The position numbers and the translations under genes are program-made. From JAWAAW01 sp964353335 (GTDB taxonomy: Archaea > Nanobdellota > Nanobdellia > Woesearchaeales > ARS49), in the NCBI GenBank assembly GCA_964353335.1, contig CAYGVI010000001.1, positions 124,001-188,000 on the forward strand: a DNA stretch of 64,000 nt, in the 5' to 3' direction. The notes under the pieces were generated by a model. It did not search any database, was not told the origin of the DNA, and saw only the letters and a list, made by a program, of their open reading frames with translations. Position 1 is the first letter of the stretch. Each line of letters starts with the position of its first letter. Positions 8,606-15,970 of this stretch are shown piece by piece.

Positions 8606-9022
8606 CTACTCGCGCTTTATTTGGACAGAAATTCTTGTTGCAGTGTCTTTCTTGCACTCCATTGTAACCATTGCGTCAAGGTCAAAATGCGCCTGTGCGT
8701 TGACAATGTTAATCCTTTGCGACAGCCCATCAACAGGGTGCTTGATTCTGAACTTGCCGCCCAAGGGAATTAACTGCGCCTGTATAGACACCGTCTTTGA
8801 GTTTTCCACCTTCATCACATTAAGCAGGCCGATTATCTCGCCCTTGTAATTTGGAAGGCGCTCTTCTACAAAATAAACAGGCGGCTTGCCAAGATGATTG
8901 TAATAAACAAAGTACGGGCACTCGCTCACTATTGACACTTGAGAGGGGCCTGCCCCCTTAAACCAGTAATTCAGCTGCAAATCAAGCGGCTGCTCTTTCC
9001 ACGGACTCACCCACGACGGCAT
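8606..9022 (-). CDS. Hypothetical protein, beta-rich
   Basis: The 138-residue protein has no signal peptide or membrane segment. It is dominated by alternating strands (PPVYFVEERL, SIQAQLIPLGGKFRI, VTMECKK, RISVQIKRE), which suggests a single all-beta domain. The ATG at 9022 follows an ATTTAAATA box by about 26 nt. It is separated from the receiver/HPr-like pair by 52 nt and points the same way. No family is recognised. Confidence 0.6.
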   Translation of the reverse strand: MPSWVSPWKEQPLDLQLNYWFKGAGPSQVSIVSECPYFVYYNHLGKPPVYFVEERLPNYKGEIIGLLNVMKVENSKTVSIQAQLIPLGGKFRIKHPVDGLSQRINIVNAQAHFDLDAMVTMECKKDTATRISVQIKRE

Positions 9023-9043
9023 GCTGAATGGTTAAGTTTTGGT

Positions 9044-9076
9044 ATTTAAATAGATTACAAGGAAAAGTTTATAAAC
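9044..9076. promoter_or_regulatory. Divergent TATA boxes
   Basis: ATTTAAATA (9044-9052) reads to the left toward the gene starting at 9022, and AGTTTATAAAC (about 9066-9076) reads to the right toward the pilin-like gene at 9117. The right-hand transcript carries a short leader with GAGGTG (9107-9112) before its ATG. Confidence 0.6.
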
Positions 9077-9116
9077 GGATTAAGTTATCACCGTCTTCAT
9101 ACAAAAGAGGTGCATT

Positions 9117-9743
9117 ATGCGTAGGAACAAAAAGGGCGCATTGGAGCTTTCAATCACTGCAATCGTCGTTCTTATCATCGCAATCACGCTTCTCGGGCTT
9201 GCAATCTTCTTCATCAAGAACATGTTCAAGGGCGGAACAGAGCTTATCGGCGGTGAGTTCGCCAAAATCAAGGACCAGCTCAGGAAAAACATGGAGGAAT
9301 CAGGAGACCTGGTCGTCATGGACAAGGGCACAGAGCTCGAGGTCAAGCGCGGCTCGCCATTCCCATTCCACATAGGAGTGCGCAATAATGCACCACAAAC
9401 AAGATGTTTCAGGATTTCAATGGAGTGCGTAAAGGCATTCAATAAGGACACATGCATTAATGACCAGCCCAACGTCCAGGTGGGTGGAAGGGACATGGAC
9501 AACAACAGGCCTGCATCAGGCGATAACTGGTTCCCGAGCCTGTTGAGCGAGTTTGAGGTTCCAGGTGGAGACATTTCTGTCTCGCCAGCCACAATGCAGA
9601 TTGCAAACGCAGACCCTGACACATACCTGATGAAGCTGTATGTTTACCAGGGAGAAACTAACTGCGAGGAAGGAGCAGACTGCTGCAGTATGACAAGCGT
9701 ATGGAGTAAACAGACAAAATCATTCCACATACTATTGACCTAA
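9117..9743 (+). CDS. Pilin-like secreted protein with class III-type signal
   Basis: The N-terminus (MRRNKKGALELSITAIVVLI) has a short basic leader ending in Gly, then ALELS and a hydrophobic stretch of about 25 residues. That is the layout of archaeal type IV pilin/archaellin (class III) signal peptides, including Glu at +4 after the Gly. A FlaK-like peptidase (53999-54841) is the likely processing enzyme. The mature part of about 165 residues is beta-rich with several Cys (TRCFRISMEC, KDTCIND, ETNCEEGADCC). Strong SD GAGGTG sits 5 nt before ATG. It is first of five co-directional surface genes. Confidence 0.7.
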   Translation: MRRNKKGALELSITAIVVLIIAITLLGLAIFFIKNMFKGGTELIGGEFAKIKDQLRKNMEESGDLVVMDKGTELEVKRGSPFPFHIGVRNNAPQTRCFRISMECVKAFNKDTCINDQPNVQVGGRDMDNNRPASGDNWFPSLLSEFEVPGGDISVSPATMQIANADPDTYLMKLYVYQGETNCEEGADCCSMTSVWSKQTKSFHILLT

Positions 9744-9744
9744 A

Positions 9745-9966
9745 ATGGCAAAGATAAAACGAAGGCTGACACACACAGAGGAATTTGACATAATGAGGAT
9801 GGTACTTGACAAGTTCCTCTGGCTGGGCACAGCATTCATCGGCTGGGGCTTGTACACGAGCATTACTGACACATTCCAGAATGGAGCATGGTTCATAGGC
9901 GCAGGAGCTGTGATAATGCTCATATTTGCGTGGATAATAATCTCGGAGTTCGAGCAACTAAGATGA
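9745..9966 (+). CDS. Small two-helix membrane protein
   Basis: The 73-residue protein has a charged N-terminus (MAKIKRRLTHTEEFDIMRM) and two membrane helices (about 24-42 and 49-67) joined by a short loop. It starts 1 nt after the pilin-like gene and overlaps the next gene by ATGA, so it belongs to the same transcript. It may support assembly of the adjacent pilin-like proteins; this is context only. Confidence 0.65.
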   Translation: MAKIKRRLTHTEEFDIMRMVLDKFLWLGTAFIGWGLYTSITDTFQNGAWFIGAGAVIMLIFAWIIISEFEQLR

Positions 9967-10163
9967 AACAAAACCTTGGAACACTGGACAGAGTACTCAG
10001 GTTTATCCTTGCATTCTGGCTGCTTGGGCCTCTTGCACCAAGATTCTGGCACTGCGAATGGGCAAACATGCTGATTGTGCTTCTGGGCATAATCGCGCTT
10101 GCTGAGAGCTTCATCGGCTACTGCCCGTGCATGCACTGGCTCGGCATAAACGGCAAGGATTAA
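9963..10163 (+). CDS. DUF2892-family small membrane protein
   Basis: Starting at ATG 9963, the protein reads MKQNLGTLDRVLRFILAF, two hydrophobic segments, then FIGYCPCMHWLGIN. This N-GT-x-DR-x2-R opening and G-x-CP-x6-LGIN ending are the hallmarks of DUF2892 (YgaP-type transmembrane) proteins. An in-frame GTG further upstream would run inside the previous gene and is rejected because the family begins at this Met. The ATG overlaps the stop of the previous gene (ATGA). Confidence 0.8.
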   Translation: MKQNLGTLDRVLRFILAFWLLGPLAPRFWHCEWANMLIVLLGIIALAESFIGYCPCMHWLGINGKD

Positions 10164-10183
10164 ACAAAGAGAAGTTCTGTATT

Positions 10184-10200
10184 TAAGTAATATTTATATA
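10184..10200 (+). promoter_or_regulatory. TATA box of lipoprotein gene
   Basis: The AT-rich stretch ends in TATTTATATA (10191-10200), about 30 nt before the ATG at 10226, so a separate leaderless transcript probably starts inside the surface cluster. Confidence 0.55.
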
Positions 10201-10225
10201 CAAATACCTGCCAGGTTAACACAAA

Positions 10226-11605
10226 ATGAGGTGCAGACACCTAGTAATAATAGCAGTTATTGCTTTGCTTCTGATACTTGCAGGCTGTGGAAAGGCAGAA
10301 TGCAAAAAAGACGAACAGTGCGTAAAGGCATACTACACTGCAAAATGCGTTGATAAGAAGTGCCAGTACACTCCAATCCCAGGAGAGTGCGGCAATGGAC
10401 TTTGCGAGGCAAAAGTAGGGGAAAACACGTGCTCCTGCACTGATGACTGCGGAGACTGCTCTGGAAAGCTTGGCAAATACCTTGAGCAGACCTGCAATAC
10501 CAACAAAACCGCGTGCATACAGGATATTCCAGCGACAGCGCAGAAGCCAATAACGCAGACCAAAGAGCTTTCTACAGGCGGCAGCAAGATTGAGGCAACA
10601 ACAACATTCAACCAGCCGTTCAACACCAAAAAAGACCAGTTCATGCTCGAGTTCGGAATCAATTCCCTTGCATCAGGAATGAGCGACATAAAGATTGCCC
10701 GCCTTGAGCTTACAGCAATGACTCCTGACAAGCGCACAATACAGCTCGCAGACAAGGCAGTGAACAGAAACCTTTTCGAGGGAAGCACTGCAAAGGAAAG
10801 GCTGATAATTGATTTCCCAACAGCAGACCGCGACGGCGAGCTTACCAACCTCAACCTCAAGGTGTACCTTGACTATGTCCAGAAATCAGGCTCGTCATCC
10901 ACGCCAAAGAGCGCAACACTTGCAAACTCATACCAGTCCCTGAAATTCGCATGGGCAAAGCCGAACGCGTCATCAGGCTGCCCTGTGTGCGAAAAGATTG
11001 CGGGAATGAAAGAGGAATGCGGGCTCCAGACAAGTTTCTTCTGCAACTACAAGCCAATCCCAGGAGCCTGCGGAAACGGCATATGCGACGGTTCTGAAAC
11101 AAAATGCACGTGCCCTGCTGACTGCGGTCCGTGCACAGGAGGAGGCACATACCTGGCAAGAAGCTGTGTTGCAAACAGCTGTGTCGCCCAGCTTAAGCAA
11201 GGAATTACAGTCCAGCCACAGGCATTGTTTGACCCCAGGTCAATGGGCGTGTTTGAGCTTCAGAACACTTACAAGTACAATTCGCCATTCAATGTAAAAA
11301 CAGACAAGTTCACAATTGACTTCAAGCTCCAGCAGAAGCAGGACACAATCGGCTCAGTGAAGCTAACAGACCTGAAGCTGCTTGACGGCTCGCAGGAAGT
11401 CGCGTCTGCAGTAATTGGCAAGGAGCTCGCAAACAAGGGCGATGTGCAGAGTGTTGAATTCACAATACCCGCAGGCGGGGCAGAAGAGCAGGAGCGCAGC
11501 CTTAACTTGCAGGTGTGGTATGAGTACACGCAGAACGATGAAGCAAAGAGCGGCGACTTCTCAAAACCACTCGGCAAGGTTGTTATTTTGAACCCGGATG
11601 TGTAA
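10226..11605 (+). CDS. Lipoprotein with two repeated Cys-rich/beta-domain units
   Basis: A lipoprotein signal ends in LILAGC (lipobox, Cys about residue 21). The protein is an internal duplication. Unit 1 has C-x4-QCVKAYYTAKC, then CGNGLCEAKVGENTCSCTDD, then a beta-rich domain (about 120-250). Unit 2 has CEKIAGMKEECG, then CGNGICDGSETKCTCPADC, then a similar beta-rich domain (about 325-455). Both domains contain matching phrases (FNQPFNTKKDQFMLEF versus YNSPFNVKTDKFTIDF). It is likely tethered outside the membrane. Function is unknown. It lies between two pilin-like genes and may be part of the same surface structure. Confidence 0.75.
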   Translation: MRCRHLVIIAVIALLLILAGCGKAECKKDEQCVKAYYTAKCVDKKCQYTPIPGECGNGLCEAKVGENTCSCTDDCGDCSGKLGKYLEQTCNTNKTACIQDIPATAQKPITQTKELSTGGSKIEATTTFNQPFNTKKDQFMLEFGINSLASGMSDIKIARLELTAMTPDKRTIQLADKAVNRNLFEGSTAKERLIIDFPTADRDGELTNLNLKVYLDYVQKSGSSSTPKSATLANSYQSLKFAWAKPNASSGCPVCEKIAGMKEECGLQTSFFCNYKPIPGACGNGICDGSETKCTCPADCGPCTGGGTYLARSCVANSCVAQLKQGITVQPQALFDPRSMGVFELQNTYKYNSPFNVKTDKFTIDFKLQQKQDTIGSVKLTDLKLLDGSQEVASAVIGKELANKGDVQSVEFTIPAGGAEEQERSLNLQVWYEYTQNDEAKSGDFSKPLGKVVILNPDV

Positions 11606-11606
11606 A

Positions 11607-12203
11607 ATGATGAACAAGAAGGGGCTTGAGCTGCCGATAAACATGATTGTCCTTCTCATAATCAGCATAATAATTTTCATCGGCGGCATAGCGCTGGTCT
11701 GGAAAATGTTCGGCGGAGCAGGCGAAATACAGTCAGGGATTGACCTGCAGACAAAATCCCAGATAGAGGCAATGCTGAGGGACAGCAATGAGATTGTCGC
11801 GATACCAATAAACAAAAAGACCGCAGACCTGGGCAAGGACTCAACATTCGGGCTTGGAATAAGAAACATCAACACTGATGAGCGCGGATTTAGCGTCGTG
11901 ATAGGGTTCTCTGGCATTTATGACCGCGCAGGCAAGCAGATTGACATCGGGTCAAAGGACTATATAGAGTCAAAGTGGCTTGGTTCGTTCAAAACACAGG
12001 AGCAGATTTACATAAAGCCGAAAAAATACGAGACCATCCAGCTTCGCGTCCGCGCAGGAACACAGGTGGATGACGGGGTATCGACACCACGCGGGGCGAC
12101 TGCAGTGTTCAATGTCTGCGTGTTTGACGCACAGCCGTCAGAATGCGTGCTTCAGGCGCCAGTGTATGACAAGATACACCAGATAATGCTTGAAGTCAGA
12201 TAA
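11607..12203 (+). CDS. Pilin-like secreted protein with class III-type signal
   Basis: The most plausible start is ATG at 11607 or 11610, just after the stop of the lipoprotein gene (11603-11605). An ATG at 11598 would overlap it. The N-terminus MNKKGLELPINMIVLLIISI has a short basic leader ending in Gly, then LELP and a long hydrophobic helix, resembling the gene at 9117 (KKGALELS). The mature domain of about 160 residues is beta-rich, with one Cys pair near the C-terminus. It is probably a paralogue of the 9117 product and processed by the same peptidase. Confidence 0.65.
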   Translation: MMNKKGLELPINMIVLLIISIIIFIGGIALVWKMFGGAGEIQSGIDLQTKSQIEAMLRDSNEIVAIPINKKTADLGKDSTFGLGIRNINTDERGFSVVIGFSGIYDRAGKQIDIGSKDYIESKWLGSFKTQEQIYIKPKKYETIQLRVRAGTQVDDGVSTPRGATAVFNVCVFDAQPSECVLQAPVYDKIHQIMLEVR

Positions 12204-12205
12204 GA

Positions 12206-12868
12206 TTATTGCAGTGCTGCTGCAAAATCCTTAAGGACCTGTTCAGGATTCTTTGCAAGGGTCACACCTGATGCCACAAGGATTCCCTTTACGCCAAGCT
12301 GGACTGCTTTACGGACATCCTCTTTTGTCTTTACACCTGCACCGCAAAGAATCGGAATGTTTTTTATTGCCTTTGTTGTTGCTGTGACAACTTCTGGCTT
12401 TGCCTTGCTAACAGAGATATTGCCTCCGATTAGTTCAGGAGGCTCAATCGCGATAAAGTCCGGCTTAAGTTCTGCAATCTTTTTCGCTTCCTCTGGAGTT
12501 GCAGCGCAGACAAGGGTGAGCAATCCTGCTTTTTTCGCGCGCTCAACTGATTTTTTCAAAACCGGGAAGGTGAGTTTCTTTTCAGAATGGTTCAGCAGTG
12601 TTCCGACTGCCCCTGCGTCCTTTACAGACTCAGGAAGTACATCGCCTGTGTGCGGTCCAGGCTCGTCTGCATCAATGTGCTGTGCAAAAACAGGGATGCC
12701 TACAGCCATTTTCACGTGATAAATGTCAGCAGTCTCAACAGCGACAGCGATTGTTGTCTTCATCAGCTTTGCGACACGCTCGCAAATGCCTGCCATACGG
12801 ACAGCGCCCTCGCCAACGCAGTTCTCATACGCCTTGCAGTTGACAACAATAACCGGAAGCTTTAGCAT
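12206..12868 (-). CDS. tpiA: Triosephosphate isomerase, archaeal type
   Basis: The 220-residue length is that of the short tetrameric archaeal enzyme. Visible landmarks are the substrate Lys (NCKAYEN), catalytic His in GTLLNHSEKK, catalytic Glu in AIEPPELIG, and the phosphate loops CGAGVKTKEDV and VASGVTLAKNPEQ at the C-terminus. It interconverts dihydroxyacetone phosphate and glyceraldehyde-3-phosphate in the cytoplasm. It stands alone, convergent with the pilin-like gene (2-nt gap) and divergent from the ZIP transporter. Confidence 0.96.
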   Translation of the reverse strand: MLKLPVIVVNCKAYENCVGEGAVRMAGICERVAKLMKTTIAVAVETADIYHVKMAVGIPVFAQHIDADEPGPHTGDVLPESVKDAGAVGTLLNHSEKKLTFPVLKKSVERAKKAGLLTLVCAATPEEAKKIAELKPDFIAIEPPELIGGNISVSKAKPEVVTATTKAIKNIPILCGAGVKTKEDVRKAVQLGVKGILVASGVTLAKNPEQVLKDFAAALQ

Positions 12869-12946
12869 GCCCTGCCTCCCGCAGTATGTGTTTTTAATCT
12901 TTTCCCTTGCAAAAGCTTTTTATAGTCCCTTGGCGACCTCTGAAAC

Positions 12947-13738
12947 ATGCACACACTTGCATACATCCTGTTATCAGTCGTTGTTGTCAGCATTATCTCG
13001 CTTATCGGAATATTCGCAATCGCACTTAACCCAAAGCGCCTGCACAGATTGCTTTTGATTATGGTCAGCTTTGCAGCAGGCGCGATGCTCGCGGCAGCAT
13101 TCCTTGATTTGCTTCCTGAGGCTTTGGAAAACGGAGTTGACGGCGTGTTCTGGTATGTGCTTTTGGGAATTGTAATCTTTTTTGTGATTGAGGAATTCCT
13201 CTGCTGGTACCACTGCCACAATGTGGAGTGCGAGCGGCACACCCACTTGAAGGCAGGCAAAACAGTAGGGCATCACCACCATCACAGGATGCCGGTTGTT
13301 TATCTCAACCTGTTTGGCGACGCAGCGCACAACTTCATGGATGGCGCGATAATCGCGACAAGCTATATTGTCAGCGTTCCGCTCGGACTGATAACCACGC
13401 TCGCAGTCATAGCCCACGAAATCCCGCAGGAAATAGGGGATTTCGGAGTGCTTGTTTACGGCGGATTCACGCGCGCAGAAGCGCTCGGATACAACATGCT
13501 TTCAGCGCTGGCCGCAGTGGCAGGGGCTATCATTGCTTACTTCTTTTCAGCAGGAATACAAAACATATCCCAGACATTTATCCCGATAGCAGCAGGCGGT
13601 TTCATCTACATGGCAACAGTTGACCTGCTTCCTGAACTGCACAAGACAAAAAAGCTTTCGTCAGCCTCGCTCCAGATGCTTTTCTTCTTCCTCGGCATAG
13701 CAGTAATCTGGGCAGTGGGCAAATTCATTGAGCATTAA
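12947..13738 (+). CDS. ZIP-family divalent metal transporter
   Basis: The 263-residue protein has about eight membrane segments. A His-rich cytoplasmic loop (GKTVGHHHHHRMP, about residues 105-117) sits between helices 3 and 4. The metal-site helices read GDAAHNFMDGAII and HEIPQEIGDFGVLVYGG, both diagnostic of ZIP proteins (zinc or iron import). A CTTTTTATAG box lies about 30 nt before the ATG. It converges on the thioredoxin gene with a 1-nt gap. Confidence 0.93.
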   Translation: MHTLAYILLSVVVVSIISLIGIFAIALNPKRLHRLLLIMVSFAAGAMLAAAFLDLLPEALENGVDGVFWYVLLGIVIFFVIEEFLCWYHCHNVECERHTHLKAGKTVGHHHHHRMPVVYLNLFGDAAHNFMDGAIIATSYIVSVPLGLITTLAVIAHEIPQEIGDFGVLVYGGFTRAEALGYNMLSALAAVAGAIIAYFFSAGIQNISQTFIPIAAGGFIYMATVDLLPELHKTKKLSSASLQMLFFFLGIAVIWAVGKFIEH

Positions 13739-13739
13739 A

Positions 13740-14063
13740 TCAAAGAAAAGTTCTCAATTGCTGGACAAGAATATCTTCTGACTGGTTGCCGACCAAGCGC
13801 CCTTCTTCCTTGCCGTCCTTGTAGATGACAAGGCAGGGAATGCTCATTATGCTGTTTTCCGAGGCAATGTCCTGGTTTTCGTCAATATTGCACTTGACAA
13901 ATTTTATTTTGTCTGTGAACTGCTTTGAAACACTTTCAAAAGTCGGAGCCATTGCCTTGCACGGACCGCACCACTCTGCCCAAAAATCCACAACTACAGG
14001 AATCTTGCTTTCCAGAACTTCTTTCCTGAAATTATCGCTGTTGGCCTCTAGCACTTCTTTCAA
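13740..14063 (-). CDS. trxA: Thioredoxin
   Basis: A classical thioredoxin fold: VVVDFWAEWCGPCKAMAP holds the CGPC redox site near residue 33, the cis-Pro lies in IMSIPCLVIYKDGKE, and the length is about 105 residues. The start is uncertain. TTG at 14063 gives MKEVLEANSDNF, while GTG at 14054 has better spacing from the SD-like AGGGGG. Both fall inside the 3' end of the NYN gene, so the genes overlap by 23-32 nt and are translationally coupled. Confidence 0.93.
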   Translation of the reverse strand: MKEVLEANSDNFRKEVLESKIPVVVDFWAEWCGPCKAMAPTFESVSKQFTDKIKFVKCNIDENQDIASENSIMSIPCLVIYKDGKEEGRLVGNQSEDILVQQLRTFL

Positions 14064-14622
14064 CCCCCTGATGGTGCGTCTCTATCTGTCCTTCAGGCGC
14101 CCTTGGCCTTGCTGACCTTGCAATAAGGAATTTTTTCGGGTTCTCGTCAAGGTCAACGAATGAGTTTGCAGCTTCCTTTAATTTTCCTGACGCGCTCTTG
14201 CCGAACGCAATGACTTCAACACGGCAGCCCATTGCGCGCTGAAGGTGCTCGACAAGCGGGATGAAATCCCCGTCGCCTGAAATAAGCACGAGCGTGTCAA
14301 GCCTTGGAGCCATTTCAATCATGTCCATTGCTATGCCGATGTCCCAGTCGCCTTTCTTTGAGCCGTCAACAAAAATCTGGATGTCCTTTGCCTTTATTTC
14401 ATAGCCCATGTTCTCAAGCACCTTGAAGAATTCCTCCCTTCCAACGTCCTCTGTGCGGATAACATAAGCGATTGCCCTGATAAGCGTCCTTCCCTGCACT
14501 GCCTCATTGAGCAATGCCTTGAAGTTGACCTTTGAATTGTACATGTACCTTCCTGAATAATACATGTTCTGCACGTCGACGAAAACGCCGATCCTTTGCG
14601 CCTTTGGAGTGTTTTTTGCCAA
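14032..14622 (-). CDS. NYN-domain (LabA/DUF88-like) putative ribonuclease
   Basis: The 196-residue protein contains the PIN-like NYN fold: RIGVFVDVQNMYYS with the first acidic site, KKGDWDIGIAMDMIEMA with the second, and LVLISGDGDFIPLVEHLQ with the third. These Asp residues would bind Mg and cut RNA. The basic tail (ARSARPRAPEG, ERSARGQQR) may bind nucleic acid. The start is TTG at 14622, preceded by GGTG five bases upstream, directly after the 47-aa zinc-ribbon gene. Thioredoxin follows in the same operon. Confidence 0.85.
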   Translation of the reverse strand: MAKNTPKAQRIGVFVDVQNMYYSGRYMYNSKVNFKALLNEAVQGRTLIRAIAYVIRTEDVGREEFFKVLENMGYEIKAKDIQIFVDGSKKGDWDIGIAMDMIEMAPRLDTLVLISGDGDFIPLVEHLQRAMGCRVEVIAFGKSASGKLKEAANSFVDLDENPKKFLIARSARPRAPEGQIETHHQGVERSARGQQR

Positions 14623-14624
14623 GA

Positions 14625-14768
14625 TTACACCTTTTTTATTGGTTGTTTAAAGCCGCAATTCGTGCAGACGAGCTCAGATGACGCCTCAACGAATTGCAGA
14701 GCCGGCTTCCTGCATCTGGGGCAAATCATCGCGCCCGCAGGCTGCCTTTCCGGCAGTTTGCCGTTCAT
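14625..14768 (-). CDS. 47-residue zinc-ribbon protein
   Basis: The small frame from ATG 14768 to TAA 14625 encodes MNGKLPERQPAGAM followed by CPRC and CTNCG knuckles separated by 16 residues, and ends QPIKKV. This is a complete single zinc ribbon. A minus-strand TATA box (14791-14800) lies about 27 nt upstream, and the NYN gene starts 2 nt after the stop. An open frame with four placed Cys, a promoter and operon spacing make it a convincing gene. It may be an RNA-binding partner of the NYN nuclease. Confidence 0.75.
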   Translation of the reverse strand: MNGKLPERQPAGAMICPRCRKPALQFVEASSELVCTNCGFKQPIKKV

Positions 14769-14790
14769 AACTTCAACTCTTGACGATGAG

Positions 14791-14823
14791 TATAAAAACT
14801 TTACTTCACAAAAGGTTTATATA
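14791..14823. promoter_or_regulatory. Divergent TATA boxes
   Basis: TATAAAAACT (14791-14800; AGTTTTTATA on the minus strand) faces the zinc-ribbon/NYN/thioredoxin operon. TTTATATA (14816-14823) faces the gene starting at GTG 14850. Confidence 0.6.
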
Positions 14824-14849
14824 GAAGGTTGCCAAGAAAGTATGCAAAG

Positions 14850-15515
14850 GTGATTACAATTACCGAGGAAAAGATAGAGCTTGTCCAGAAGTTTGTTGAC
14901 GCGTACCACTCCACGCAGGACTGCATTGACAGCAGCGATGTTGAGGGTGCGACAGCAAAGTACAAGGACCTTCTTGACGTTTACAAAAAAATGGCTTCCT
15001 CGAACATAGACCCGATGCACAAGGAGCTCGCGTATGACCAGCTCGTCAAGGTTTACAATGGAATACAAAACCCTGTGCAGAGCAGCAGCATGCACGCGAC
15101 AACGCACATCATCGCAGCCGCTGTCCTGCTCGTGCTTTTCAGCTTCATGGTGTTTTTCAAGCCCGCGGTTTTCGGCGCTGTGACAGCAGATGTCAATCAG
15201 CAAACTGTGGTGCAGGATTTGAACCTTGCTTTTGTCGAGTCAGGCTCAAGGATAATCCACCTTGATGATCTGCCAAAGTCACTGACAATTTCAGGAAAAG
15301 TCGACGGAAACGGGTTTGCAAGGGTTTACGCAGCCACGCAAGGCAGCAGGTTCCTTCTCTTTGACAATGACCTTGTGAAGATAAACAGCGACGGAACATT
15401 CACAGCGGCATGTGTCCACAGCTGCAGCAAGGCTCTTGGCACAAAGGACATAACAATTGACGTCGAGCTCAGCAATGCGGCACTCACGATTTACTCTCTT
15501 GAATACGAGAAGTAA
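14850..15515 (+). CDS. Single-pass membrane protein with helical N-terminus and beta-rich extracytoplasmic domain
   Basis: GTG at 14850 (MITITEEKIELVQKFVDAY) is preferred because the TATA box at 14816-14823 places the transcript start near 14845, downstream of an alternative TTG at 14829. Residues 1-75 are amphipathic helices. A membrane helix follows (about 90-112, IIAAAVLLVLFSFMVFF). The remaining 110 residues are strand-rich (SLTISGKVDGNGFARVY, RFLLFDNDLVKI) with one CVHSC pair, resembling a small sandwich domain outside the cell. No family is recognised. Confidence 0.65.
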   Translation: MITITEEKIELVQKFVDAYHSTQDCIDSSDVEGATAKYKDLLDVYKKMASSNIDPMHKELAYDQLVKVYNGIQNPVQSSSMHATTHIIAAAVLLVLFSFMVFFKPAVFGAVTADVNQQTVVQDLNLAFVESGSRIIHLDDLPKSLTISGKVDGNGFARVYAATQGSRFLLFDNDLVKINSDGTFTAACVHSCSKALGTKDITIDVELSNAALTIYSLEYEK

Positions 15516-15538
15516 GTTCATTCTTAATAGATAAAGTC

Positions 15539-15823
15539 TTACAATGCAGGATTTCTCAGAAAGAACATGATAAGCCCGATAGAAAACATCAGGACAAAAA
15601 GCATTGCGGGCATTAACAGCCAGATGTGGGCTGCTGTCGCGATGTGTTCTGGCAGCGAGGGTGATGGAAGCCCGTTCAGTGCCTCTTTTCTAAGGACGTC
15701 AAGCGCCTCCTCAACATTCTTCGCAGAGTGGCCATAGCGGACAAGCTGGAGCTTAAGTTCGTGGATGTCATAGCCAAGCTCAAGGTGCTCGCGAAGGTAT
15801 TCAACCAAATCCCCGACAACCAT
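15539..15823 (-). CDS. Small membrane protein with the same N-terminal motif as the gene at 1-423
   Basis: The 94 residues open with LVEYLREHLELGYDIHELK, then VRYGHSAKNVEEALDVL. This matches the spacing of the truncated protein at 1-423 (LVKYIQ...LHKGY...LREEGW...I-x2-AL). One or two hydrophobic segments form the C-terminal third. The ATG at 15823 is about 27 nt from a minus-strand TATA box (about 15843-15857). The motif looks like a small helical docking domain fused to membrane anchors. Function is unknown. Confidence 0.65.
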   Translation of the reverse strand: MVVGDLVEYLREHLELGYDIHELKLQLVRYGHSAKNVEEALDVLRKEALNGLPSPSLPEHIATAAHIWLLMPAMLFVLMFSIGLIMFFLRNPAL

Positions 15824-15842
15824 AAAACAACACTCCAGACAG

Positions 15843-15917
15843 GCATATATAAATATTTATCGTCATTCTTGGAAGGTAACATTTATCGTCTATATAATAT
15901 AGTTAAATTTATATACC
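15843..15917. promoter_or_regulatory. Divergent promoters; right-hand box drives the 17-kb envelope operon
   Basis: The left-facing box lies in ATATATAAATATTTAT (about 15845-15860). The right-facing box AAATTTATATACC (15905-15917) gives a predicted start near 15940 and a leader of about 30 nt before ATG 15971. No other clear promoter is seen before 33288, because every following junction overlaps. Confidence 0.6.
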
Positions 15918-15970
15918 CAACTGCGGTTTTTTCGTGCATAGAATAGTACTGCATTAAAAAAGGGTTGGCT

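Noticed and set aside
9888..9962. In-frame extension of the DUF2892 gene upstream to a GTG
   Set aside because: It would lie inside the preceding gene; the family starts at MKQNLGTLDR and the ATG overlaps the previous stop.
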